Made by a program: the position numbers and the translations under genes. From positions 51,440 through 115,439 of the forward strand of contig NPFB01000034.1 of NCBI GenBank assembly GCA_014084085.1: a DNA stretch of 64,000 nucleotides. The letters run 5' to 3'. The notes below the pieces were generated by a model. The model was not told where the DNA came from and did no database searches. It saw only the letters and a list, made by a program, of their open reading frames with translations. This document shows positions 38,681-47,733 of this stretch, piece by piece. This DNA comes from Hondaea fermentalgiana (taxonomy: Eukaryota > Sar > Bigyra > Thraustochytrida > Thraustochytriidae). Position 1 is the first letter of the stretch, and each line of letters begins with the position of its first letter.

Positions 38681-40837
38681 CTATCCTTGTTCATGCAAAC
38701 CAAAAAGTGTAAGGCCATTCGCAAGATAGCCAGCTGCGCGGTCCGTCCGAAGCTGCAAATTAATTGCGACCGCCGGTGACGTGCGCACGTCGTTGGACAA
38801 AGTCTGTATTTCTTGCTGAGCTGCTTCGCAAAAGGCGCGCATTGCTTGTAGCCATGCTGACTTTGTTTGCCCTGGGACGATTAAAAGCTTTGTTTGACGA
38901 TTGAGGCCAGTACGCAGCTTCTCCATTGCCTGAACAAGGTCGATAGCATGTGAAGCAGCGATCTCAAGTCCACGGTCTTGATACCTTTCCCACCGCACTG
39001 TACTATTGTCCTTGCTGTTGATCTTGCCATCATAATGCATTTCCAAAACATCAGCAAGTGTGCTGGCGCTCGCATCTGCATCTTCAGCAACGGAAACTCC
39101 TACTTTCCAGTAGTCAGAGAATAAGGCAAGATCTTCCATTTCCTCGCGCCAAAGTCGTGGATTGAGCTCTTGAAAAGGAGCTTCGAGCGTCCTCGACCGG
39201 AAAACGTGCCGAGGCGAGGAGGGATCCCAGCAATACAGCTCAATTTGGCATCCTTGCATGGGAGCAACTTGGTCTGTCTCCAGAAAAATTGACAGAAGAA
39301 AGTGCTGCGCGTCGGGAGATCCATCCCAGGAGCCTCTATAGCATTGCGCATGAACAACGCCTGCGCCGTCCACCAAAGCAAAGATGCAAATATCTTTGGT
39401 CCCTTGGACAATCGCATCGACGCGAAGCATGTGACGAGAGCAAGTGACGCGTGAAACATGCACTTGCTCGGGACTAATGGCAGCATCTCCGGCAATCCCG
39501 CAATCTCTAGAGTCCGTGTTTGAAGTGGACGTAGGACAGGCTCGATCGTCAAACAACGGCTCAAGGTCGGTTTCTGGAGAGAACTGAGACTCTTTCGTGC
39601 GGTCAGAGGCGCACGTGCCTTCGATATCGAGCTCGAGACTTGCAACAAGTTTCTCTTTTTGTTGAAGAAATGCACGCCTCGACGCGAAAGCCTCTTTGGC
39701 CTGCGTGACTTGCGCGTTGAGCGACTCGAGTACCATCCGCTGCGCTGTCGACGCCAGACCTCCTTGCTGATGCGGGATTTTGCGAGGTTGTCGCGTCAGC
39801 CCAGATGCGGGGTCCCACGTAAAGCTGCATTCGTAGGCTTCTTCATTTGGTCCGCGAAGGACATCAAAGCGCAGAGACGTAGTTGCTCGCAGGCGCGCAT
39901 CGTTTGAGAACGTCATGCTCTTGTCGCGATGAAGCAGCGCAATTTCCGGGCACGCGCTTTCGAGCATACCTGTAAATCCGGCGGCAATCTCTTCACGCAT
40001 GGCGATCCCGGGAGAGTCTGACATTGCAACCTGCGCGCGTCCAGAGTCGCTTACAAGACAAAGTATGTGCCTTCCGGTCGAGTTTGATTGTTTTTCGACG
40101 CATGTACAAGCGCAGCCCAGAAGGGCATAGCGAGCGCAATCCGCGGGCAGAGAAAATTTGGATTTCCAGAGAAGCGTCTCAGCCTGTGATGGTGATGTCT
40201 CTTTCGTCGTCAGGACTGAAACCTGACCCGATCGAAGACATCGAGCATAGCAGGCAAATGATGAGCACGTGCCACAGTCTGCCTCAGCGAGGAGGTCTTC
40301 TTGACCATCGCAGGGTTGCGCCTGGCCTGTAGCGAGGTCAACGATGAAAACGCTGTAAGAAGAGGATTGGTCTCGGCCCACTTGCGCGGTGAGTACGAGG
40401 GTTTCGTGGTCGCAGAGAAGCACGTGGGCGATATTGAGAATGGTTCCTTCGGCCATTGCTAGCTCTACTTTGCTGATTTCGCGCACCGTGCCACCAGAGC
40501 TAACCGTAAAGACTACGAGGGTTCCGTCGTCGTATTCGACGACCAGAGATGCCTCAGGACTCCCATTATCCGTGGCAAGTTGAGGTCCTGGCCACAGGGC
40601 GCGCACCGGGGATCTTCCTTGCGCGCTGCTCGTCAGCTCTTGACACCAGGTGAGGGTTCTGTTTGGCGCACTCCATTGGTCTTGATCCGCGACATGGTCA
40701 TCTTCGCCACCACTTCCACCGCTACTGCCCGGGCCGAGGTCCCACGCGCCGGCGGCCAGGACAATGCATTCTTGCGAGGCACGGCACACAATGAGCTGGC
40801 GGCAGTGCTGCAGCCACAGGGCCGTAAGAACCGCCAT
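38681..40837 (-). CDS. probable beta-propeller/coiled-coil protein, function unknown
   Basis: 718 residues, good ATG at 40837. The first 340 residues are rich in alternating strands typical of a WD-like propeller: RQLIVCRASQECIVLAAG, EASLVVEYDDGTLVVFTVS, TLVLTAQVGRDQSSSYSVFI, RHILCLVSDSGRAQVAMS and PEIALLHRDKSMTFS. A short coiled coil (VLESLNAQVTQAKEAFASRR, about 365-395) separates this from a second beta-rich block (HVSRVTCSRHMLRVDAIVQG; CIFALVDGAGVVHAQCY; QHFLLSIFLETDQV) and a helical C-terminus. Propeller, coiled coil, beta-sandwich, helices is the order seen in FANCB and FAAP100 of the Fanconi core complex, but I cannot align motifs and offer it only as a hypothesis. Confidence 0.6.
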   Translation of the reverse strand: MAVLTALWLQHCRQLIVCRASQECIVLAAGAWDLGPGSSGGSGGEDDHVADQDQWSAPNRTLTWCQELTSSAQGRSPVRALWPGPQLATDNGSPEASLVVEYDDGTLVVFTVSSGGTVREISKVELAMAEGTILNIAHVLLCDHETLVLTAQVGRDQSSSYSVFIVDLATGQAQPCDGQEDLLAEADCGTCSSFACYARCLRSGQVSVLTTKETSPSQAETLLWKSKFSLPADCARYALLGCACTCVEKQSNSTGRHILCLVSDSGRAQVAMSDSPGIAMREEIAAGFTGMLESACPEIALLHRDKSMTFSNDARLRATTSLRFDVLRGPNEEAYECSFTWDPASGLTRQPRKIPHQQGGLASTAQRMVLESLNAQVTQAKEAFASRRAFLQQKEKLVASLELDIEGTCASDRTKESQFSPETDLEPLFDDRACPTSTSNTDSRDCGIAGDAAISPEQVHVSRVTCSRHMLRVDAIVQGTKDICIFALVDGAGVVHAQCYRGSWDGSPDAQHFLLSIFLETDQVAPMQGCQIELYCWDPSSPRHVFRSRTLEAPFQELNPRLWREEMEDLALFSDYWKVGVSVAEDADASASTLADVLEMHYDGKINSKDNSTVRWERYQDRGLEIAASHAIDLVQAMEKLRTGLNRQTKLLIVPGQTKSAWLQAMRAFCEAAQQEIQTLSNDVRTSPAVAINLQLRTDRAAGYLANGLTLFGLHEQG

Positions 40838-41088
40838 CGTTCTTTACGGATTTGGAGGCAGCCAGGCATATGTTGCCTCGATCGACATGCAAGGCTCTGA
40901 AAACGAGGCGAAGATTAGTGCTGCGCGTCTCTTTCTCTCTGCGCGTTGCGGAATTCTTTTTGGGGAGGGAGAGGGCTCGGCCATGTGCGCAGCAAAGATT
41001 GCTTTATTATGAGCATAACAACAGAGTTTGATGACGAGAATGGTGGGTGCACAATGGCCTGCGAGCTACGTCGCCACATTTGTCTGCA

Positions 41089-43578
41089 TCAAAGAACAGG
41101 GTGCACCGTCTGTGCAGCGAGCGCAATGGTCTCGCGAAGAGCAATTTCGAAATCGCTCGCGGGCTCCTTCTCCGTTTGTCCTGCGGCATCCACTTGAGAA
41201 GGAAGAGCAAGAACAGGAGCAGGAGCAGGAGCAGGAGCCGTTGCCGTGGCTGTTGCCGGGTCCACATCTTCTGGCTTGGAGGCGTCACCACCTGTATCGT
41301 GCGATGTCGCAGCATCCATGTTGGTCGTTCTCTCCGCGTGCGGGACGGACGAGACGTCGTGCGCCTTGATATTGGCATCGTCTGCCGCCGCCGGCGGCAA
41401 CGACCCAAGCATGGCGAATTTAAAGACGTGTCCCTTTGTGTCCAAATCGACGCGGGCTTCTTGCCGTCCGTCCGTAATAATGAGGTGATCAGCTTCACGC
41501 CGGATACTTTCGGTTCCGAAGCGCTCCTCAAGCAAGTTGAGGAGCAGCAAAGCAGTTTCCGAATTCTTGAGCACATCTGCGATCGATGTGGCCCGCGCAC
41601 GAGACGGGTCTACAGTGGAAAGACCTACCTCGGTAGAACCAGGAACCTCGTCCTTGGCTTCTTGGTCAAGCTCGTGCGAGTGAGCCTCGTGCCCATGCGC
41701 GCTGCAGCATGTTCCAATACGAACAGCGGCCATGCCGCTCTCGGCCTGAAGAAGAATGGCCATAAGGGCGTCTGCAACCATGTCATTGGACGGCGAGGCA
41801 TCCCATGTGAGTCTGACGAGGCTCTTTTGCAAAAACACCTCGACGTGACCATTGACGAGTATGGAACTACCGGCGCGTTTGACATCGTCGGTGTCGACAT
41901 CCTCACACTGGAAAACGCGACCGACGGCTTCGCGCAAATCTGCAAAGGTGCGATGAAAGGGAATGTGCAGACGCTGCTGCACTCGAGCTGTTTTGAGCTG
42001 CGTGTACATGCGAAGGTCCTCCGTTGAAATAAAGCGGTCAGTCAGATCTTGGCGAACAAGATAGGCAGCGACGCGAGTTCCAGGAGTGCGCATCCTGCGC
42101 TGCACAAGTTCTCCACCGTAAGCTTTAACAATTCGCTGCTCCTGGAATTTGAGGTTCACGGGCTCGCCGTTGTGAGGACGATAGATGTTTGTACCGAGTT
42201 CACGCAACGTCGGATCACGCGAGAGATCCGCATTGAGTTTGCGCATCTGCTCCTGCTCACCGTGGACGAGAATAATGTTTTTGGGTCGGAGCTGATCAAC
42301 GAAGCTCTTTGTACCTGGGTAGTCAGAGTGTGCAGCAAACGTGATAGTTTTAATATCACAGTCCACCGTGAGCATGGTGCCGTTGAGAGATTCAATCTCC
42401 TTGATGGAACCTGCTTTGGACAGCTCTTTGGCAAGGGTTCCCTCCACGCTGTAGCCTGCAAGGATGACGCCGTTGCGACGATCTGAGCACCATAACTCAA
42501 AGAGACGACGCGAGGTTCCACTCTGCAAATACCCAGGACTAGCCAGCACCACAGCAGGGGCTTGAATGACCTCGTTCTCGCCAAGACTACCAATGTTTTG
42601 TAAGTTCCACGGGTCCGAAAGCTGACGGCTGCGCATTTCCGCATTCATTACATTGATAAAAGCCTTGTACACTTTGAGTGCCTCGTTTGCGATACGCGAG
42701 GTGTGGTAGATGTTAATGCCGCGGAGATCTGGGTTCTTGTTCCAGTGGTCCTCGAGGATGAGAAGAAGCTCCTGCACAGCGCCAAGAGCGCCCATGGGGA
42801 TGAGGCAGTTTCCACCGCGGCGCACGATCATCTCGACCGTGTCTGTGAAGCGCTTCTCGCGCTCCTCGCGACTCTCGTGCACCAGAACTCCAAAAGTGGC
42901 CTCGACAATGAGAACATCGGGTCGCCCCGAGGGGATCTCGGCACCCGGAAGGTGACGGTCGTCCTCGCGAGAGTAGTCGCCAGTGTAGAGAATGCGCACG
43001 CCCGCGATCTCTAGCATGAACATGGCGGCGCCAAGCACATGACCAGCAAGATACGGAGTGATTTTAATGCCCTCGATCTCGATACTCTGATGCAGGCCTA
43101 CCGTCTGGCAGCGCTCCAAGCAGCGCGTAAGCTGCTCTTGCGTGTAGAGCGGAGGATTGTTTGGGTCATGGGCAAGGATGCGTACGTAATCCTTGAGCAC
43201 AAGGCGTAAAATTGCCTTGGTGCAGCTGGTCATGAAGACCTGACCCTTGAATGAGGTCCTTTCCGTCAAGTAGGGCAGGGAAGCGGCGTGGTCGAGGTGA
43301 AAGTGGGTGATCAGGCAAATATCGATCTTGGAGAGGTCGGTTCTGTCGAAGAAGGGCAAGAGTTCATCTCCCTCCTTGCCTGGGTGAATGCCGCAGTCCA
43401 GCAGGATGCGCTTGCCCTTGAACTCGAGCACATGGCACGAGCGCCCTACCTCGCGGCCGGACCCGAGCGGCGTGAACTTGAGGTTGTTGTTCGAGTCCTC
43501 CCAGATGCTGAGGTCTTCCTCCTCCGTCCCGGGCGCGGCGGTCGCGGCCGCCGCCGCGGGCTCCGCCTTGCGCTTCAT
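41089..43578 (-). CDS. CPSF3: pre-mRNA 3'-end endonuclease CPSF73
   Basis: 829 residues (human 684). CPSF73 is the zinc-dependent nuclease that cuts pre-mRNA before polyadenylation. The metallo-beta-lactamase domain carries THFHLDH (His92, His94, Asp96, His97), AGHVLGAAMF (His180) and YTGDYSREDDRHL (Asp201). The beta-CASP domain has PMGALGAVQELLLIL, SPGYLQSGTSRRLFELW and GYSVEGTLAKEL, then FAAHSDY and ILVHGEQEQM, which supply the remaining zinc ligands. All metal-binding residues are intact. The usual Arg of ALGRAQE is Val here. The C-terminal CPSF73 domain follows, plus an extra Ala/Pro/Thr-rich tail of roughly 100 residues that includes an ATATATAPAPAPAPV stretch. It starts 381 bases from NOP9, divergently. 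Confidence 0.96.
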   Translation of the reverse strand: MKRKAEPAAAAATAAPGTEEEDLSIWEDSNNNLKFTPLGSGREVGRSCHVLEFKGKRILLDCGIHPGKEGDELLPFFDRTDLSKIDICLITHFHLDHAASLPYLTERTSFKGQVFMTSCTKAILRLVLKDYVRILAHDPNNPPLYTQEQLTRCLERCQTVGLHQSIEIEGIKITPYLAGHVLGAAMFMLEIAGVRILYTGDYSREDDRHLPGAEIPSGRPDVLIVEATFGVLVHESREEREKRFTDTVEMIVRRGGNCLIPMGALGAVQELLLILEDHWNKNPDLRGINIYHTSRIANEALKVYKAFINVMNAEMRSRQLSDPWNLQNIGSLGENEVIQAPAVVLASPGYLQSGTSRRLFELWCSDRRNGVILAGYSVEGTLAKELSKAGSIKEIESLNGTMLTVDCDIKTITFAAHSDYPGTKSFVDQLRPKNIILVHGEQEQMRKLNADLSRDPTLRELGTNIYRPHNGEPVNLKFQEQRIVKAYGGELVQRRMRTPGTRVAAYLVRQDLTDRFISTEDLRMYTQLKTARVQQRLHIPFHRTFADLREAVGRVFQCEDVDTDDVKRAGSSILVNGHVEVFLQKSLVRLTWDASPSNDMVADALMAILLQAESGMAAVRIGTCCSAHGHEAHSHELDQEAKDEVPGSTEVGLSTVDPSRARATSIADVLKNSETALLLLNLLEERFGTESIRREADHLIITDGRQEARVDLDTKGHVFKFAMLGSLPPAAADDANIKAHDVSSVPHAERTTNMDAATSHDTGGDASKPEDVDPATATATAPAPAPAPVLALPSQVDAAGQTEKEPASDFEIALRETIALAAQTVHPVL

Positions 43579-43959
43579 CTCTCCCGAGCCCCTGCCGTCC
43601 GCCTCTCCCGCCCTCCGCGCGTGCCGGGCTCGCTCCCCGCGCGCGCGCTCCGCTCCTGGCCAAGGCGGTTTGATCCGGAGGCGCGCCCAGCCCGCGCCGC
43701 GCTACAGATAGAGGTTTCGATAGAGCTGACTTTGGGGCGGCCGAGCCCGACTTGCGGCGGCGATAGCGCGCTTGCGCGGCGGGAAAGCGCGACTTGCGGC
43801 CGGGATAGCGCACTTGCGGCCGCGGCGCGCCCCTGGCAGCCAGTCAGACGGGGCCGCCGCGAGAGAGAGCGCCAAGAACCAGAACCCGAACGCGGCGCGC
43901 GGGCACGCAGAAAAAGGCTCGTGCGCGCGAGCCCGGGCGGCGAGGAGCGGCGAGGAGAG
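43579..43959. promoter_or_regulatory. bidirectional promoter of CPSF73 and NOP9 with internal 21-bp repeat
   Basis: 381 GC-rich bases between divergent ATGs. The only ordered element is the 21-bp tandem array described separately, placed near the middle, about 170 bases upstream of CPSF73 and about 135 bases upstream of NOP9. Confidence 0.65.
43749..43825. repeat. 21-bp tandem repeat, 3.7 copies, in the CPSF73/NOP9 promoter
   Basis: Units start at 43749, 43770, 43791 and 43812 (partial). Consensus: RACTTGCGGCSGSGAWAGCGC (R at the first base, unit two GCTTGCGC). Each copy keeps CTTGCG and AGCGC. A 21-bp period places each core two helical turns from the next, on the same DNA face. Confidence 0.88.
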
Positions 43960-46143
43960 ATGGCCGCCATGGCGGAGAGCATCACCGCGCGGGTCCCCGG
44001 CGAGGGCGGCGAGGTCGCGGAGGCGGAGGCGGCCGCCGGCTGGTCGAATGAGAGGCCGCGGCTGCCCGACGACGACATGGTCACCTACGTCAAGGGCGTG
44101 GACGGCGCGCTGGCCTCGGCGCTGGACGAGGAGAGTCGAGGGGCGCTCGTGAAAAACGTCTTTGAGGAACTCAGGCAGCACGAGGCGAGTCTGGCGTGCA
44201 CGCGCCGCATGTCGTATGCGCTCGAGTCGCTTCTGCGCCACGCGGAGGCCGCGCAACTCGCGACCTTTTTGGAAAACATGAAGAATTACTTTGGCTTCGT
44301 CGTTACCAACCGGCAGGGGTCGCACGTGCTTCAAACTCTCCTAGGACAGGTCTATGTCGCCTTGTACGAACCAAAGCACAATGCACTGGGTAGTGCAGGT
44401 GCCAATGAGACAGGAGAAGAAGAAGAGGAGGTGAAGGATGACGAAGTCGCGAGCGGCTTTAAATCGCGCGAAGCTGCCCGCAGAGAGCTCCGTGCCATCG
44501 TCTTGGACCTTGCAAAGACGTTGGTTGTCAAGGAGGTCTGGATCGATCTCGTGTACGACCCTTGCGCCACCCACGTGATGCGTGCCCTTTTGCTCGTTCT
44601 CGCCGGGGTGGACCCGCGCGAGAAGCGCAAGGCAGGAGACCCGGTGGCTCGCTCCAAGTTCCGCTCGGAATCGAATGACAAGGAAATGAACGCCTCGCTT
44701 ATTGCCTTCCTGGCAGCCATGTCCAAGTGGAGTGCTGCAGACATCAAGGACGCCTGCGAGAATACACACGCCTCACCCGCAATCCAAATCATTATTCAGT
44801 ATTGCCCTGCGCGCTACAAGGCCTGGAAAGCCACGGTTGATAAAATGATCGGTACTGGGGACGAGAATGGTGGCGCGGAAGTTGTGGCGGACCCCGCCAC
44901 TTTTTGGGCTTGTGCCGAACACCGCGTTTGCAGCCATCTCATTCAGGTGATCGTCGTGTCTTGCGACAATGCCTTCTTTGATGAGTCAATTTTTCCTCTC
45001 TGCGTACAGAAAGACACGATGGTGACTAAGCTAAAGCATCCTGCCGCAAACCATGTTTTGCAAAGCGCGCTGGGCCGCATGCACACGGATGAGCAAGTCG
45101 AGACCGCCGTGCAATTGCTCGAGCCGGAATTGGAGACCACGATTTTGGGAAATCGTCTTGGGATTCTTTTACGTTTGTGCGATGCGGCTGCACGCAGTAG
45201 CGCAGCTGTGCAGTCAAAGCTGAGTCGGTGTGTGCTGCGCGCTCTTCGTGCTCGGCGCGACGCCGCACCTCAGCACGCAGGTGCGCCCAAGGGAGCCATC
45301 CAATATCTCTTGGGTCTTGAGGAAAGTGCAATGGGCCCCACGAGCTCGTCGTCTGCGAAGGATGAGGACAAGGACGATGCCGCAAACGATACAGAGGAGG
45401 CAGAATCTTTTACACGCGTACGCGTTTCCGTGCTGGGCGCCCGAGTCGCAGGCTCCATGCTGCATTTTGCACCTGAGAGCGTACGTGCTTTGCTGGAGAG
45501 CCTGGCATCGATGGACGCTGCGTCACTCAAACAGCTAGCATGCGACCCAGTAGGCGGCAAGCAGGTTCTCGAACCTCTTATGGATGCGCCGTCGGGTGCG
45601 CTCTGGGCCAAACAGCGCGTGCTGTCCAAGTTGAAGGACGACTTGGCGCGCATTGCGGGAGACAAGTTCGGTTGTCATGTACTGCGCAAAGCCTTTGATG
45701 GCGGCACACTCAAGGACCGAACGGTCATCGTCAAGGCCTTGGCCCGCAAACAGCAGCGACTCGCGGGGTCCAAGGTTGGCGCTGGCCTCCTTAAGCATTG
45801 CAAGGTTGCTCTTTTTGCGCAGCATCCCGACCAGTGGAGCTCCGCGCAAAGCCACGTAAAGAGCAAGACCAAGAAGCACTCTCTTGCCAATTTCATGACT
45901 GATCTCGAGAACACGGGAGACCGTGCTGCGTCGCGTGCATCGAAACGAAAACAGGCTTGTCTTGACAAGGGTGACGGAGCAGCGCCCATTCCGTCGACGA
46001 TGGCTAGCAAGCGCTCGCGAGACGAGAATGAAGATCAAGGAGACTTCGGAGAGCCTGTCACGGCACCTGACTCCGATAGGCCTCACGGGAAGAAGGCAAA
46101 GAAGGAGAAAAAGGCAAAGAAGGAGAAGAAACAATTATTGTAG
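43960..46143 (+). CDS. NOP9: NOP9-like Pumilio-repeat nucleolar protein
   Basis: 727 residues from ATG 43960 (MAAMAES). NOP9 is a U-shaped PUF-like protein that binds the pre-18S rRNA and restrains premature cleavage by Nob1. Pumilio-type repeats are seen as: NYFGFVVTNRQGSHVLQTLL, VYDPCATHVMRALLLVL, AEHRVCSHLIQVIV, LKHPAANHVLQSALGRM, LACDPVGGKQVLEPLM, then IAGDKFGCHVLRKAFDGG and LAGSKVGAGLLKHCKVALF. The VWIDLVYDPCATHVMR and AQHPDQWSSA segments fit NOP9 better than the classical Pumilio or PUF6 proteins. An acidic insert (EEEEEVKDDE) interrupts the second repeat and the C-terminus is a Lys-rich nuclear tail (KKAKKEKKAKKEKK). The frame is open upstream to 43288 but overlaps CPSF73 and lacks homology. 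Confidence 0.9.
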   Translation: MAAMAESITARVPGEGGEVAEAEAAAGWSNERPRLPDDDMVTYVKGVDGALASALDEESRGALVKNVFEELRQHEASLACTRRMSYALESLLRHAEAAQLATFLENMKNYFGFVVTNRQGSHVLQTLLGQVYVALYEPKHNALGSAGANETGEEEEEVKDDEVASGFKSREAARRELRAIVLDLAKTLVVKEVWIDLVYDPCATHVMRALLLVLAGVDPREKRKAGDPVARSKFRSESNDKEMNASLIAFLAAMSKWSAADIKDACENTHASPAIQIIIQYCPARYKAWKATVDKMIGTGDENGGAEVVADPATFWACAEHRVCSHLIQVIVVSCDNAFFDESIFPLCVQKDTMVTKLKHPAANHVLQSALGRMHTDEQVETAVQLLEPELETTILGNRLGILLRLCDAAARSSAAVQSKLSRCVLRALRARRDAAPQHAGAPKGAIQYLLGLEESAMGPTSSSSAKDEDKDDAANDTEEAESFTRVRVSVLGARVAGSMLHFAPESVRALLESLASMDAASLKQLACDPVGGKQVLEPLMDAPSGALWAKQRVLSKLKDDLARIAGDKFGCHVLRKAFDGGTLKDRTVIVKALARKQQRLAGSKVGAGLLKHCKVALFAQHPDQWSSAQSHVKSKTKKHSLANFMTDLENTGDRAASRASKRKQACLDKGDGAAPIPSTMASKRSRDENEDQGDFGEPVTAPDSDRPHGKKAKKEKKAKKEKKQLL

Positions 46144-46974
46144 AGAGACACATTTTGCTTTTACTTTTGATAAAATGATCTTGTGGAGACTTAGTATGCT
46201 CAAAAACCCGCAGTTGTGCCACTGGTATGTTTCTTTCGTTTTTTCTGGAAAAATAGTTTCCACTTTCGTGGGCCGTGTGGGGCAGAAGGGGAAGTCAAGC
46301 GCCAGATCGCGAGGTTTGCACTGTCTCACAGATGGGAATGATGTAGTGGGGAGATGCCCAGGTCCACGGGAGGTTTTTGGATGTCTTCTTCTCCGATGTG
46401 AAATTGGATACGAACGCACCAGAATGACAGTCAAACCGCTTTCCCGTATACTCTGGATAGTTCCAAACCCAAAGCCCACGGCTCGTATCAAATCGAGTCA
46501 AAAGACTATTCGATCTCGGGAAGATCCTGGTACAAGAACGATAACGTTCGCATCACCAGAAGTTGTCGACTCACCAGCAGGCAATTCCCACGGGATGCGC
46601 ATGAAACAGATGCAGATTGCGCAAATCGGCGAGACGCTTCACCGGATGATTGCGTTTCGTCCATGATTCAACAGACCTTGGCCTTGGACTGAGCCTAAGC
46701 CTAGGCTGGGCTTGGTCATCAGAGATGCTACCGAGAAAACTTTAGCTCGCAGAGGCTTTCCACTGCCACCACTGAAATAGTATACGCACTACGGTACTTG
46801 TTGAAGGCTCAGGTTTACGGTCAGGAGGAGAAGTGTTCGAATCTTAGAGGCTAGGCCATACGGAAAAAGGTTCATTACAATTTGTCTGACTTCTAAAAAT
46901 CGTGTTTTGGGAAGGAGGGGGAAGGGTCGAGGAGGGATTGGAAACCAATGATGTAACCCAGAGCTAGGCCTAGA
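46144..46974. other. intergenic between convergent NOP9 and MPP6, with a possible orphan exon
   Basis: 831 bases with no supported gene. On the minus strand 46295-46552 is open and encodes a protein-like stretch (GLWVWNYPEYTG; SKNLPWTWASPHYIIP) ending in a stop, but no ATG or consistent splice joins it to an upstream exon. CCTAAGCCTAGGCT palindrome-like words occur at about 46,694 and 46,962. Confidence 0.45.
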
Positions 46975-47733
46975 CTAGGCCTTGCGTCGTCTCTTCGCGC
47001 CTTTGGCAGACGTTGAGGACGCCGCTGCAGGAGACCTGCGCTTGCCGTCGCCAAGAAATTCCGCCATCTCGTCTGAGCCAATGGCATCTGCCTCGAGCTT
47101 GAGCATACGCTTGCTCGCTGCAGCATCACGCTCTGACTGTGCGAGCGAGTTCTCGAGAGTCTGATTGAAGGCACCAAAGGATCTGCGCCCAGCCGCGCGT
47201 CGAGGAGCAACAAGTAAGGGCTCGCAAACAAGCTTGCCCGTATGAGACTGAAGCAATGCAGGATCAATGACCCACTTTTCCTCACGAAGCTTGCGTAAAC
47301 GATCTGCCTCTGCACGAGCCGCCTCACCCTCTTCTTCCTTTCGCTGCATGAACCTCAACCCACGGAGACCGGCCGAGAGCTCTGTCTTGGCCGGTTTCTT
47401 TGCGACCTCTTCCATGCGCTCAGGTCTCGTGCCAGGCATGACGGGCCTCGAATCGAGCTCAAGCACGCGATCGTCGGCATGTTGCTGCGTTTCGTTTTGC
47501 TTGCCGGCGCTGCTTCTGTCGCGCTTCGCAGCCGGCGTGGGCGTCTTGGCGCTGCCGGGCGTTCCAGCAGCTCCGCCTCCTCGTTTGCCGCCATGCGTCC
47601 CACCCGAGGCACCGCGGCCGTCTGCGACGCCGCGGCGTGCGCTGGCGGGCGCGGCAGGCCCGCTCGACTTCTTCTTCTTCTTCTTCTTCTTGCTGGCCGC
47701 GCCGCCGGGCGCGGGCGCGCCAGGCCGCCACAT
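46975..47733 (-). CDS. MPHOSPH6: MPP6-like exosome cofactor (M-phase phosphoprotein 6)
   Basis: 252 residues from ATG 47733 (the frame is open four codons further to a TTG). MPP6 links the nuclear exosome to the Mtr4 helicase in 5.8S rRNA maturation and RNA decay. Conserved pieces in order: LSAGLRGLRFMQRKEEE (family LSKNLLxMKFMQR), then EEKWVIDPALLQS, and GRRSFGAFNQTLENS (family GRxSFxGFN). The N-terminus is an added 100-residue Lys/Gly/Ala-rich region with eight consecutive Lys, and the C-terminus ends in KGAKRRRKA, a probable nuclear signal. Human MPP6 is 160 residues, so the extra length is the N-terminal extension. It is head-to-head with RIOK3, 686 bases apart. Confidence 0.83.
   Translation of the reverse strand: MWRPGAPAPGGAASKKKKKKKKSSGPAAPASARRGVADGRGASGGTHGGKRGGGAAGTPGSAKTPTPAAKRDRSSAGKQNETQQHADDRVLELDSRPVMPGTRPERMEEVAKKPAKTELSAGLRGLRFMQRKEEEGEAARAEADRLRKLREEKWVIDPALLQSHTGKLVCEPLLVAPRRAAGRRSFGAFNQTLENSLAQSERDAAASKRMLKLEADAIGSDEMAEFLGDGKRRSPAAASSTSAKGAKRRRKA

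Noticed and set aside
41047..42027. 326-residue plus-strand frame opposite CPSF73
   Set aside because: Antisense of a firmly identified gene; translation lacks any recognisable domain.
45923..46666. 247-residue plus-strand frame overlapping the end of NOP9
   Set aside because: First part is an out-of-frame reading of NOP9, the rest continues into spacer DNA without any motif.
46820..46870. GTGTTCGAATCTTAGAGG resembling a tRNA T-arm
   Set aside because: No matching acceptor stem, D-arm or anticodon arm at the right distances on either strand.
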